64,000 nt of DNA from Pseudomonadota bacterium (GTDB lineage: Bacteria > Pseudomonadota > Alphaproteobacteria > G022571365). Position numbers and translations under genes: made by a program. The notes beneath the pieces are model-generated. The model saw only the letters and a program-made list of their open reading frames with translations, did no database searches and had not been told where the DNA came from. Positions within the stretch are counted from its first letter, which is position 1. Each line of letters begins with the position of its first letter. The DNA is taken from contig JACZXZ010000001.1 in assembly GCA_022571365.1 (NCBI GenBank), positions 1 through 64,000 of the forward strand, written 5' to 3'. This document shows, one piece after another, positions 30,589-39,907 of the stretch.

Positions 30589-31764
30589 TTGCCGGGCTTT
30601 GGGGGGAGGAGACCGATCCAGCGTAAACTAAAAGAGCGCCTCAAGCGCCTGTTCCCGGAACGGCAGATCTTCTTGCGTCAAGGCGGAGCGGTCAGGTTTG
30701 TTAGGCTGTCGCGCCGGAGGCAGGGTGTTCTCGCCGTGCTGCTGCTTGTTATCGGCGGCTGGATTGCCTACAGCTCCACCGTCTATGTCTTTTACGAACG
30801 GATTCTGGAGCGGAAAAACCAGAGCATCCAGGAAGCGCAGGAGGTCCGCGTGGCCCTCCTTCAGCAAACGCGCAGTCAAGAGCAATATATCGCCGCGCTT
30901 ACCCGTGCGCTTGGTGAAAACCAGGCCAACCTGGTAACCCTGGACGAGCTTAACGCGACGCTCAACGAGAGGCTGCGCGTTGTTGACTCAGGGCTTGAGG
31001 ATGTCACCGCCCGGCACGATGTGCTGGTCGAGGAGCGTCACGGGCTGCAGTCGCGTGTCGAAGAGCTGGAACAGCTGATTGTTGACTTTCAGGACTCGCA
31101 GGAAGAATTGCTCATCCGCCTGACGGCGCGCACTGATAGCGACGTCCAGGAGGCGGAGAAGGTGATCGCCATGACCGGGCTGGACGCTGGGGAGCTGTTG
31201 GCGGAAGCGGAAATGGTCGACGGTCGGGCGGGAAAGGGCGGTCCCTTCATCCCGGCCGCCGCGATGGAGGTCGGCGCCCAGCTCGAGATCCAGCGGGCGA
31301 CGCTTGAGGACCAGCTCGATCGGTGGAAAGCGTTGCGGTATGTGCTGCGTGTGCTGCCGCTCACCGCGCCTTTAGAGTCCTATGATCTAAACAGCCGATT
31401 CGGCAAGCGACGCGACCCCCTCACCAAGGAGTGGGCGTTGCACCGTGGCGTCGATTTGACCGCCGACCGGAAAACGCCGGTGTTGAGTCCCGCTCCCGGT
31501 ATAGTAACCTTTGTGGGCTGGAAGGGTCGGTACGGCAAGATGGTCGAGATCGACCACGGCCTGGGCGTCCGCACGCGCTATGGTCACCTGGACAAGATAC
31601 TTGTTAAATACGGGCAGGAGGTCGGCTTTTGGCACAAGATCGGTCTTCTGGGAAACACCGGCCGCAGCACCGGTTCGCATCTTCACTATGAGGTTCTGTT
31701 TCACGGAGTGTCTCACGATCCCCTGCAATTTATAAGGGCGGGTAAACATGTTTTCAAAAGCTAG
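30589..31764 (+). CDS. M23 family metallopeptidase with N-terminal TM and coiled coil
   Basis: SRFGKRRDPLTKEWALHRGVDLTADRKTPVLSPAPGIVTFVGWKGRYGKMVEIDHGLGVRTRYGHLDKILV; HLHYEV. ORF opens at 30463; start uncertain. Confidence 0.9.
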   Translation: MPGFGGRRPIQRKLKERLKRLFPERQIFLRQGGAVRFVRLSRRRQGVLAVLLLVIGGWIAYSSTVYVFYERILERKNQSIQEAQEVRVALLQQTRSQEQYIAALTRALGENQANLVTLDELNATLNERLRVVDSGLEDVTARHDVLVEERHGLQSRVEELEQLIVDFQDSQEELLIRLTARTDSDVQEAEKVIAMTGLDAGELLAEAEMVDGRAGKGGPFIPAAAMEVGAQLEIQRATLEDQLDRWKALRYVLRVLPLTAPLESYDLNSRFGKRRDPLTKEWALHRGVDLTADRKTPVLSPAPGIVTFVGWKGRYGKMVEIDHGLGVRTRYGHLDKILVKYGQEVGFWHKIGLLGNTGRSTGSHLHYEVLFHGVSHDPLQFIRAGKHVFKS

Positions 31765-32308
31765 CAAGGAATCCCGGGCAACCATGTTTTCAAGGAGGGA
31801 CGGGCAACCCGAAAAGGGCCGGGCCGTTTCGGCCGCCAAATCGTCGATGCCCTCGATCATCTCCACCGATCTCAAGATTACCGGCAATCTGGCGAGCGAG
31901 GGCGATATCCAGCTCGATGGCTCCGTTGAGGGCGATGTCAGGAGCCGGTCGCTGACCATCGGGACGGCGGCAAACGTGAAGGGCAAGGTGTTCGCCGAAA
32001 GCGTCGAAATCAAGGGTACGGTGACGGGTAAGATCAGGGCCCGTTCGGTCAGCTTGGCCAAGACGGCGAAAGTCGTCGGCGACATCGAGCATGAAACCCT
32101 GGCGATCGAAGCAGGCGCTTGGCTGGACGGCCATTGCAAACGTTTCGATCACGGGGCTGCCGGCACGGAAGCTGGCTTCGTTGCCAAGAAGGCCGAGACT
32201 ACGACGGTGGGATCTGGCGTCGCAGAGGCCGCCGCCGGGTCAGGCGAGCCGGGCCGGAGCGCTCTCAAACCGGATCAGCCGCGCGTCAAGACAACCGTCT
32301 CAAACTGA
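31748..32308 (+). CDS. bactofilin (polymer-forming cytoskeletal protein)
   Basis: SIISTDLKITGNLASEGDIQLDGSVEGDVRSRSLTIGTAANVKGKVFAESVEIKGTVTGKIRARSVSLAKTAKVVGDIEHETLAIEAGAWLDGHCK; overlaps the M23 gene. Confidence 0.95.
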   Translation: MFSKASKESRATMFSRRDGQPEKGRAVSAAKSSMPSIISTDLKITGNLASEGDIQLDGSVEGDVRSRSLTIGTAANVKGKVFAESVEIKGTVTGKIRARSVSLAKTAKVVGDIEHETLAIEAGAWLDGHCKRFDHGAAGTEAGFVAKKAETTTVGSGVAEAAAGSGEPGRSALKPDQPRVKTTVSN

Positions 32309-32386
32309 GCCGGCGACGACGCTGACTCCCTCTCGAAGGCGCGGCTCCGGGGTCCCGCGCCGGGCGTGCCCAGGGGCGCGGCGGCG

Positions 32387-33250
32387 TTAGAGCGCGGCGA
32401 GGAAGTCATCAATGGCCGTAAGGGCCTCGGGCTCATTGAGCGCCGGGGCGTGGCCGACATCCGGCACCGTGACTCGGATCAGATCCGGCTTGGCCTCGGC
32501 CATCCGCTCGAAGGTGTCTTCGCTCAGCACGTCCGAGAGGGCGCCGCGGATGGCCAGCACCGGTAGCGCTCCAAGCGCGCGAAACAGGGGCCACAGATCG
32601 GGCAGACGCCCCGCATTGGCCCGGAGCGGTTTCACCAACGATACATCCCAGTCGAAATGCAACACGCCGTCCGGCCCCTCGCGATAGGTGTTGCGCGCCA
32701 TTGTCAGCCAGCCGGCCTCGTCCTTGAACGACAGTTTGGGGAACATCTGGCGGAGATGGCGGGTGGCGCTCTCCCAGTCGGGTTGCGGCCGGTCCCTCGA
32801 GATGTAGTCGAGGATTCGCTGGTATTCGCTTTGGTTCACTTCCGGCCCGATATCATTGAGCACGACGCCGGCGACGGCGGTAGGCGCGGCCACGGCCAAG
32901 GCCATGGCGATCAGGCCGCCGAATGAGGTGCCGATAACAACGGCGCGGTGAATGTCGGCGACCACAAGCAGATGCCTGAGGTCGTTGATTTGGGTCCGCG
33001 CTTCGTAGTGGCGCCAGTCGGGGTCGTAGTCCGACCGGCCGCGGCCGCGGCTGTCCGGGCAGACAACCCGGTGCTTCTGCGCCAAATGCGTCGCAAGGTC
33101 GTGGAAGTCCTTGCAATTGCGGGTCAGCCCTGGAAGGCACAACACCGCAGCGGTCGGGGTCAGACGATCGCCGTACTCGCGGAAGTAAAGGGAAAGGTTG
33201 TCCTGCGAGGTGAAAAACCGTTCGCGGAATCCCGGGCTGGAATCGGGCAT
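32387..33250 (-). CDS. alpha/beta fold hydrolase
   Basis: LCLPGLTRNCKDF, GTSFGGLIAMALA, DVGHAPALNEPEAL; ATG at 33250 preferred. Confidence 0.9.
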   Translation of the reverse strand: MPDSSPGFRERFFTSQDNLSLYFREYGDRLTPTAAVLCLPGLTRNCKDFHDLATHLAQKHRVVCPDSRGRGRSDYDPDWRHYEARTQINDLRHLLVVADIHRAVVIGTSFGGLIAMALAVAAPTAVAGVVLNDIGPEVNQSEYQRILDYISRDRPQPDWESATRHLRQMFPKLSFKDEAGWLTMARNTYREGPDGVLHFDWDVSLVKPLRANAGRLPDLWPLFRALGALPVLAIRGALSDVLSEDTFERMAEAKPDLIRVTVPDVGHAPALNEPEALTAIDDFLAAL

Positions 33251-33468
33251 GTGCGGCACCTCGTCAAGATCCTCCCACAACTACGGGCCGAGCCGCGCGG
33301 GAGGCTCCGCGAGCGTGTGGATTTCCCTCTCCGGCGGCTTGGCGGGCCGCTCGGGGCGCGAGCCGAGACGATTCACCCATGGCGATGCGAATGAAGCGGC
33401 GGCGCTGGTGTCGTGCGCCGCTTGGCTCCGCCGTGATGGCGCGGGCTGCGGTCGCGGCAGCGCACGGC

Positions 33469-35508
33469 TTAGCAAGCCGTCAGCGAAGATCGCACGGCTT
33501 CCTCGTCCTTGGTGTCACAGGGTTGCGATGTGGTTTCCGCCGCGCCCGAATGCCGCGCGCGTTCGAGATCGGATTCGATGGATTGGGTGATTTGGGTACC
33601 GTCTAAGCGTTGGCGATAGATCCGCAAGGCCTCCAGGACACGTTGCACGAAGTTGCGGGTTTCGGCCAGAGGGATCATTTCGATCCAGTTGATGACGTCG
33701 ACTTCGGCTGATCGCGGGTCGCCGTGTGCGGCGAGCCATTGGCGCACTCGAGGCGCGCCTGCATTGTAGGCGCCGAGGGCCAGCACATAAGAGCCGTTGA
33801 ACTGGTCGAGCAGGTGGGCGAGGTGGGCGCTGCCCAGCTTGATGTTGTAATCCGGGTCGGTGGTCAGGTTGCTCCTGGAATATTTGACCTTGAGTTCCTT
33901 GGCGGTGGTTTTGGCGGTGCCCGGCATCAGCTGCATCAGGCCGCGGGCGCCGGCGTGGCTCACCGCCTCTGGATCGAAGGCGCTTTCCTGGCGGATAACC
34001 GCCAGCAGGAGCGCAGGCTCTGGCCCGCCGCCGTCGGGCAGCGACACCATCGGATAGCCGTGGGGGATCAGTGCAAAGCCGTTCCCGCGCGAACGTTTGG
34101 CGACGAGCACGGCCAAGTCGGGTCGCTCCTGTTCGAGCGCAAGCGCCGCCACGAGCGCGGATTGGCCGGGCGTCGTGGCGTTGGCGCTGAGATGTAAGAC
34201 GAACGTGCGCAGGTGATCTCTGTCGCCGAGTTCACCAAGCAGGCGCACGACCCGGACCAGCTCGCCTTTGTTGAAGGCGAGAATTTCCTGCTCGCCCGGT
34301 TTGAGCTCCTGGGGCAGATATCCGTCAACCTTCCCGATGCGCGCGGCGGCCAGCTGGCCGTAGTAGGTGGTGGCGTGTGGGGCCGCCGCCGAATAGAAGC
34401 TCATGGCCTGCTGGGCGTCCCCGATTGCCTCGGCGGCGCGGCCGGCCCAATAGGCTCCGCGGGCGCGGCTCACCGACGTCCGGACGACGTTGTACATGTT
34501 GGTGAAGTGAGTGAGGGCCAGGTCTTGGTCGTCTAGGAAGCTGAGGGCGATCCAGCCGGCCAACCATTCGGCTTCGGCATAGCTGGCCCCGTCGGTCTGG
34601 TGGTGATCGCGGGCCAGGCGATAGGCTTCGGGGATCTGGCCGGCCCTGAGCGCGCGGCGCGCCAGGATGGCTTGTTGGCGCCACCATGCCTCCGGCCGGA
34701 CCAGATTCGCGGGCGGGTTGTCAAGCAGCTCGCGGGCGGACTCGTCGCGGCCTTTGCGGAGACGCCAGCGCAGCCGTTCGTAGACCAGTCCGGGAGTATC
34801 CTTGAGATGATCCGGGACCTGCTTGATCGCCTGGTCGACGCCCCATGCCATGTTCCTCAGTATCAGCCGGGCCCGGGCCAGCGCCTGGTATCCCGCGTCG
34901 ACCCAGGGCATCATCCGGTGCGCGGCGTGCTCACGGCCGTCCCACAACAGCCGGTCAAGCCGCTGAATGTGGTCCTCGGCCCTAATCATCTTGCGGTAGC
35001 GCTTGAGAAACGCGCGCTCCTGCCTGGAGGTGAAATTGCCGTTTATCCAGGCCTCGCGCACCAGTGAAGTCACCTCGTCGCCCCGACGCAGAAGGCTGTC
35101 GGCGTAACGCATATAACCGTCGATGGTGAGCGGCGGGTATTTGGCGAACCAGGCAAGGACCTCGGCATCGGGCAGGTTCGCCGACATGGCCTCCTCGGCG
35201 CGGCGGCGCAGTTCGCCTTGGCGCGGCCAGTCGGGGTTGTTCTCGATGAAGTCCCTGATTTCCCCGAACGACGCCCGCGAACCGGGCTTGGTCAGGATGA
35301 GCCAGCGGATGAACTTGACCGCCAACGGGTGCTTGCCGTGGCTGGCCAGGTGCCGCGCCTGGCTCAGCTCGCCGGCCTTGATCGCGGCGATCGCATTGTG
35401 GAAGTAGCGGACGTCCTCCGCCCGCAGCGTGCCGGTGTGGCCCAACACCCGGGGTGCGCCGGCCAGGCCGGCAACGAGAAGGACGGCGACCAAAAGGACT
35501 CTCAGCAT
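33469..35508 (-). CDS. soluble lytic murein transglycosylase (Slt-like)
   Basis: Helical superhelix region, then [33 protein letters not shown]...[17 protein letters not shown]...[16 protein letters not shown]. Confidence 0.95.
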   Translation of the reverse strand: MLRVLLVAVLLVAGLAGAPRVLGHTGTLRAEDVRYFHNAIAAIKAGELSQARHLASHGKHPLAVKFIRWLILTKPGSRASFGEIRDFIENNPDWPRQGELRRRAEEAMSANLPDAEVLAWFAKYPPLTIDGYMRYADSLLRRGDEVTSLVREAWINGNFTSRQERAFLKRYRKMIRAEDHIQRLDRLLWDGREHAAHRMMPWVDAGYQALARARLILRNMAWGVDQAIKQVPDHLKDTPGLVYERLRWRLRKGRDESARELLDNPPANLVRPEAWWRQQAILARRALRAGQIPEAYRLARDHHQTDGASYAEAEWLAGWIALSFLDDQDLALTHFTNMYNVVRTSVSRARGAYWAGRAAEAIGDAQQAMSFYSAAAPHATTYYGQLAAARIGKVDGYLPQELKPGEQEILAFNKGELVRVVRLLGELGDRDHLRTFVLHLSANATTPGQSALVAALALEQERPDLAVLVAKRSRGNGFALIPHGYPMVSLPDGGGPEPALLLAVIRQESAFDPEAVSHAGARGLMQLMPGTAKTTAKELKVKYSRSNLTTDPDYNIKLGSAHLAHLLDQFNGSYVLALGAYNAGAPRVRQWLAAHGDPRSAEVDVINWIEMIPLAETRNFVQRVLEALRIYRQRLDGTQITQSIESDLERARHSGAAETTSQPCDTKDEEAVRSSLTAC

Positions 35509-35780
35509 TTCTCAGCCTCATTGCGGCGGAGCGGGACTCAAGCGCCGGCGCTCTGACCGGCGGCGGCATTTTACCGGGCGGCGGGCAATGCGCAAACAGT
35601 CCCGGGTCGGGAGGGACCGTGTCCCATGGACGGGGCCGGCTTGGGGCGCGTCCACCATGGGGACTCGAGCACCGGCAGCCGCGGTTGTTCCCCGCTTCCG
35701 CCGCGCCATCTCACGCTTGCCGGGGGGAGACTCTGGGATTATGGTCGGATTTTGGCTTAGATACGCGGAGGGAACCAGCG

Positions 35781-36683
35781 ATGTTCAAAGGCTCCTTTGT
35801 CGCCCTCATCACCCCGTTCCGCGATGGCAAGGTCGATGACGAGGCGTTCCAGGCCTTCGTCCAGTGGCAGATCGACCAGGGGACCCATGGCGTCGTTCCC
35901 TGCGGGACCACCGGCGAGTCACCGACCCTGAGCCACCTGGAGCACAGGCGCGTGACGGAGCTGTGCATCGAGGTGGCCAAGGGCAAGGTGCCGGTGATCG
36001 CGGGCACCGGCTCCAACTCCACGGAAGAGGCGATCTCGCTCACCCGCCATGCCAAGAAGGCCGGCGCCGACGCCGTGCTCTCGGTGACGCCCTATTACAA
36101 CAAGCCGACCCAGGAGGGGCTGTATCAGCACTTCAAGGCGATCCTCGACGCCGTCGACATCCCCATGGTCATATACAACATCCCCGGCCGCAGCGTGGTC
36201 GACATGTCGGTGGAGACCATGGCGCGGCTGGCCAAGCTGCCCAACGTCGTCGGTGTCAAGGACGCGACCAGCGACCTCGGCCGGCCGGCCAGGACCCGGC
36301 TTGTCATCGGCCCGGATTTCTGCCAGTTGTCCGGCGATGACGCCACCGCCGTTGCGTTTCTGGCCCAGGGCGGGCACGGCTGCATCTCGGTCGCGGCGGA
36401 CATCGCGCCCAAGCAGTGCGCCCGGCTCCAAGAGGCGTGGCAGGCGGGCGATCTGGCTACGGTGTGGGAGATCAGGGACCGGCTCATGCCGCTTCATGAC
36501 GCCCTGTTCGTCGAAACCAGCCCGGCGCCGGTGAAATACGCGGTGAGCCTCTTGGGACGTTGCTTGCCCGAGGTGCGGCTGCCGTTGTGCGAGGTGTCCG
36601 GGAAGACCAAGGAACGGGTCCGGGCGGCCATGGTTTCGGTCGGCCTGTTGGCCGAGGAAAGCGGGCGGCACGCGGCGGCGTGA
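35781..36683 (+). CDS. dapA: 4-hydroxy-tetrahydrodipicolinate synthase
   Basis: [65 protein letters not shown]. Confidence 0.97.
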   Translation: MFKGSFVALITPFRDGKVDDEAFQAFVQWQIDQGTHGVVPCGTTGESPTLSHLEHRRVTELCIEVAKGKVPVIAGTGSNSTEEAISLTRHAKKAGADAVLSVTPYYNKPTQEGLYQHFKAILDAVDIPMVIYNIPGRSVVDMSVETMARLAKLPNVVGVKDATSDLGRPARTRLVIGPDFCQLSGDDATAVAFLAQGGHGCISVAADIAPKQCARLQEAWQAGDLATVWEIRDRLMPLHDALFVETSPAPVKYAVSLLGRCLPEVRLPLCEVSGKTKERVRAAMVSVGLLAEESGRHAAA

Positions 36684-36699
36684 GGCGGCGGACGGACCC

Positions 36700-37152
36700 G
36701 TGGGCAAGATCGCGGCTCGGAACCGCAAGGCTCGCCACGATTACCTGATCGAGGACAAACTCGAGGTCGGCATCGCCCTCGTCGGCACCGAGGTGAAATC
36801 GCTGCGCGAGGGGCGCGGCAGCATCACCGAAGCCTATGCCGGTGAGAAGGAGGGCGAGCTGTTTCTGTTCAACGCCTACATTCCGGAATACCAGAGCGGC
36901 CATCGCTTCGGCCATGAGACCCGGCGGCCGCGCAAGCTCCTGCTGCACCGGCGCGAGATCGACCGACTTGGAGGCTTGATTCGGCGCACGGGCATCACCC
37001 TGGTGCCGCTGTTGATCTATTTCAACGATCGGGGCATCGCCAAGGTCCAGCTGGCCGTGGCGCGGGGCAAGAAAAAACACGACAAACGCGCCGCCGAGAA
37101 GGAGCGCGAGTGGCAGCGGGAGCGGGCGCGGCTGATGCGCGAGAAGGGCTGA
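36700..37152 (+). CDS. smpB: SsrA-binding protein
   Basis: [45 protein letters not shown] start. Confidence 0.97.
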   Translation: MGKIAARNRKARHDYLIEDKLEVGIALVGTEVKSLREGRGSITEAYAGEKEGELFLFNAYIPEYQSGHRFGHETRRPRKLLLHRREIDRLGGLIRRTGITLVPLLIYFNDRGIAKVQLAVARGKKKHDKRAAEKEREWQRERARLMREKG

Positions 37153-37194
37153 GCGCGCTCGGGCGACTCCGCACCTGGGTCTTTTCCATGCGGC

Positions 37195-37228
37195 AAGGGG
37201 GATCGCGCCCCAAGGGCGCAACCCCCTT
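37195..37228. terminator. bidirectional terminator-like hairpin between convergent smpB and UDG genes
   Basis: AAGGGGG-atcg-CGCCC-caa-GGGCG-caa-CCCCCTT. Confidence 0.6.
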
Positions 37229-37958
37229 ATGGCGGGTTGTCAAGATAGTGCCGGATGTCGGCGAAGACGGCGTGGAACATGGCCTCGGTCAGCCGTCCAG
37301 TCTGCGTGTTATAGCGCGAGCAGTGATAGCTGTCGGCCAGCAGCAGCCCATCTGCCAGCCGGTGGAGGGCGCCGTGACGGAAGGGGTATCGGGCGCGCTT
37401 GAGGCCGAGCGCGTCAAGGACCGATTGGTGGGCGATGGTGCCGAGCGCGAGGATGGCCTCGAGCGCCGGGAGGGCGGCGATCTCGAGGCCGAGGAACGCT
37501 TGGCAGGTGCCGATTTCCTGGGCCGTCGGCTTGTTCTCTGGCGGCACGCATCGGACCGCGTTGGTGACGCGGCAGCCGGTGAGCTTGAGACCGTCGTCGG
37601 GCCGTCCGGCATAGCGGCCCCGGGCCAAACCGAATTTCGCGAGGGTTTCGTATAGGAGATCGCCGGCAACGTCGCCGGTGAACGGCCGGCCGGTGCGATT
37701 TGCGCCTTTGAGGCCGGGGGCAAGGCCGACGATTAGGAGCCGCGCGTCGGTGTCGCCGAAGGAATCGACCGGTGCGTTGTGCCAGTCCGGGAATCGCGCG
37801 CGGTTGGCCGTGCGGAACGCGACCAGGCGCGAGCAGCGGGGACAGTCCCGCTCCGGCCCCCGCCAGGGGACCTGGCCTGGCCCGTCGCCGCGGGCGCGTG
37901 GCTCACGCGGTTTCGAGGAACTTTTGTGACTGGCTTTGGGCCTCGTCGCGGTCGCCAT
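37227..37958 (-). CDS. uracil-DNA glycosylase, family 5 (UDGb)-like
   Basis: LLIVGLAPGLKGANRTGRPFTGDVAGDLLYETL; CPRCSRL cysteine motif; SYHCSRYNTQTGRLT. Confidence 0.9.
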   Translation of the reverse strand: MATATRPKASHKSSSKPREPRARGDGPGQVPWRGPERDCPRCSRLVAFRTANRARFPDWHNAPVDSFGDTDARLLIVGLAPGLKGANRTGRPFTGDVAGDLLYETLAKFGLARGRYAGRPDDGLKLTGCRVTNAVRCVPPENKPTAQEIGTCQAFLGLEIAALPALEAILALGTIAHQSVLDALGLKRARYPFRHGALHRLADGLLLADSYHCSRYNTQTGRLTEAMFHAVFADIRHYLDNPP

Positions 37959-38484
37959 GGACCCGTTCGATTTCGGGCGTCAGATCCTGCAGCTCAAGGA
38001 AGTTATCGGCCTGACGGCGCAGCTCATCAGCTACCATCGGAGGTTGTGTTCGCATCGTGCTTACCACCGTGACCCGCACGCCCTTGCGCTGCACCGCCTC
38101 GACCAGATAGCGAAAATCGCCATCGCCCGAAAACAGCACGATGTGGTCCAGGTTGCTGGACATCTCCATCATGTCGATGGCGATCTCGATGTCCATATTG
38201 CCTTTGATCTTGCGCCGGCCGGTGATGTCGATGAACTCCTTGGTCGGTTTGGTCACCATGGTGTAGCCGTTATAATCGAGCCAGTCGACCAGGGGGCGGA
38301 TCGACGAATATTCTTGGTCTTCGACCAGCGCCGTGTAATAGAAAGCGCGGATCAGGTAGCCCTTATCGGCGAACAGGTCCAGGAGGCGTTTGTAGTCGAT
38401 GTCGAAGCCGAGGGCCCGCGCGGCCGCATAAAGGTTCGCTCCATCGACGAAAAGTGCGATGCGTTCTTGCGGATAAAAGTTCAT
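37903..38484 (-). CDS. NYN domain protein (LabA/DUF88 family)
   Basis: IALFVDGANLYAAARAL, KGNMDIEIAIDMMEM, IVLFSGDGDFRYLVEAVQRKGVRVTVVS. Confidence 0.93.
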   Translation of the reverse strand: MNFYPQERIALFVDGANLYAAARALGFDIDYKRLLDLFADKGYLIRAFYYTALVEDQEYSSIRPLVDWLDYNGYTMVTKPTKEFIDITGRRKIKGNMDIEIAIDMMEMSSNLDHIVLFSGDGDFRYLVEAVQRKGVRVTVVSTMRTQPPMVADELRRQADNFLELQDLTPEIERVHGDRDEAQSQSQKFLETA

Positions 38485-38647
38485 AGAACTATTCCTCAAT
38501 CAATTCTGCAGATATTGAATGACCACGCCGGTTTTCGCTCCGGGGCGGCAAACGCTGGAATAAACGCGCCCGATAGCCAGCGGTTCAACCTATAATTAAG
38601 CGGCGCGGCACATTGTAGCAAGAGCCCGCGCCAAGAAAGGTCAGGCA

Positions 38648-39142
38648 TTGATCCTCGTCGGAATCGGGGCAAACTTGCCGAGCGTCCGATTCGGCTCGCC
38701 CGAGCGGACCTGCGAGGCCGCGCTCGCGACCCTGGCGGCCGAGGGCGTCCGTGTCCTGCGCCGATCGCGCTGGTACAGGAGCGCTCCGGTGCCCTCCTCG
38801 GAACAGCCGTGGTACGTCAACGGCGTGGTCCAGGCCTCGACGCGCCTGGGACCGAAACCGTTGCTTGAACTCCTTCACCGCATCGAGCGGGCGTTCGGCC
38901 GCGTCCGGACCGAGCCGAACGCGGCGCGGGTGATCGATTTAGACTTACTGGCCTATGACGACCTGATGACGGATGGCCCGGACGAGCCGCTCCTACCTCA
39001 CCCGCGCATGCACCAGCGGGCGTTCGTGCTGCTGCCGCTGGCGGAAATCGCGCCTGAGTGGCGCCACCCGGTGACCGGCGAGCCGATCGACCGGCTTATC
39101 GCCGCGCTCCCTCCGGATCAAACCGCCACGCTGGTCGAGTGA
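38648..39142 (+). CDS. folK: 2-amino-4-hydroxy-6-hydroxymethyldihydropteridine diphosphokinase
   Basis: ILVGIGANLPSVRFG, YVNGVVQAST, RVIDLDLLAYDDL, LPHPRMHQRAFVLLPLAEIAPEWRHP. Confidence 0.95.
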   Translation: MILVGIGANLPSVRFGSPERTCEAALATLAAEGVRVLRRSRWYRSAPVPSSEQPWYVNGVVQASTRLGPKPLLELLHRIERAFGRVRTEPNAARVIDLDLLAYDDLMTDGPDEPLLPHPRMHQRAFVLLPLAEIAPEWRHPVTGEPIDRLIAALPPDQTATLVE

Positions 39143-39267
39143 CGCCGTGGGTTGGCGCGAAGCGGCCGAAAGGGCGAACCACCTTGCGTTTAAGCTTCGG
39201 TAAATCTATATATTGCATTGCGCTCTAAGTACTGGTGCTCAAAGCCTTGTAGGCGGAGAAAACATCC

Positions 39268-39801
39268 ATGGCACGTGTAACCGTTGAAGACTGTATTACC
39301 AAAGTTCCCAATCGCTTTGACCTCGTCTTGGTCGCGGCCAAGCGGGCACGCGACATCGCGGCCGGACTGCCGCTGACCGTTGAACGCGACAATGACAAGA
39401 ATCCGGTGGTCGCGCTCAGGGAAATCGCCGAGGGAACCGTTGATCCGGATGACCTTAAGGAAGCCCTCGTGAAGAGTTTGCGCAAGTACGTCGAGATCGA
39501 CGAGCCCGAGGAGGACGTATTGGAGTTGCTGGTCACCGGGGAGGAGCTGACCACGGCCGGCGGCAAGGCCAAAGAGGACGTGTTGTCCATTTACCAGGAG
39601 GAGACAGAGACGGCGCCCGGCGGAGAGGGGGAAGAGCAAACCCACGCCGACGGAGAGAAGACGGCTGACTCGGCCGACCCGGCCGACCCGGCTGACTCGG
39701 CTGACGACGCAGGCGCGCGCGCGGGCGCCAAGGAAGGCGGAGAGGAGACGGCTGACCCGGCCGACGACGCAGGGGCGCGCGCGGGCTCCGAGAAAGAGTG
39801 A
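39268..39801 (+). CDS. rpoZ: RNA polymerase omega subunit with long low-complexity C-terminal tail
   Basis: [33 protein letters not shown] core; tail with [24 protein letters not shown]...[12 protein letters not shown]. Confidence 0.96.
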   Translation: MARVTVEDCITKVPNRFDLVLVAAKRARDIAAGLPLTVERDNDKNPVVALREIAEGTVDPDDLKEALVKSLRKYVEIDEPEEDVLELLVTGEELTTAGGKAKEDVLSIYQEETETAPGGEGEEQTHADGEKTADSADPADPADSADDAGARAGAKEGGEETADPADDAGARAGSEKE

Positions 39802-39907
39802 GTCAGGGGTGACGCATGGCTGGAAAGGACCTGCCGTGTCGCCGCCACAGGTTTTTCGCATCTGATCCAGTTTCGGGCCGGGGCGGGCATGGGCCTGCCG
39901 TGGTGCC

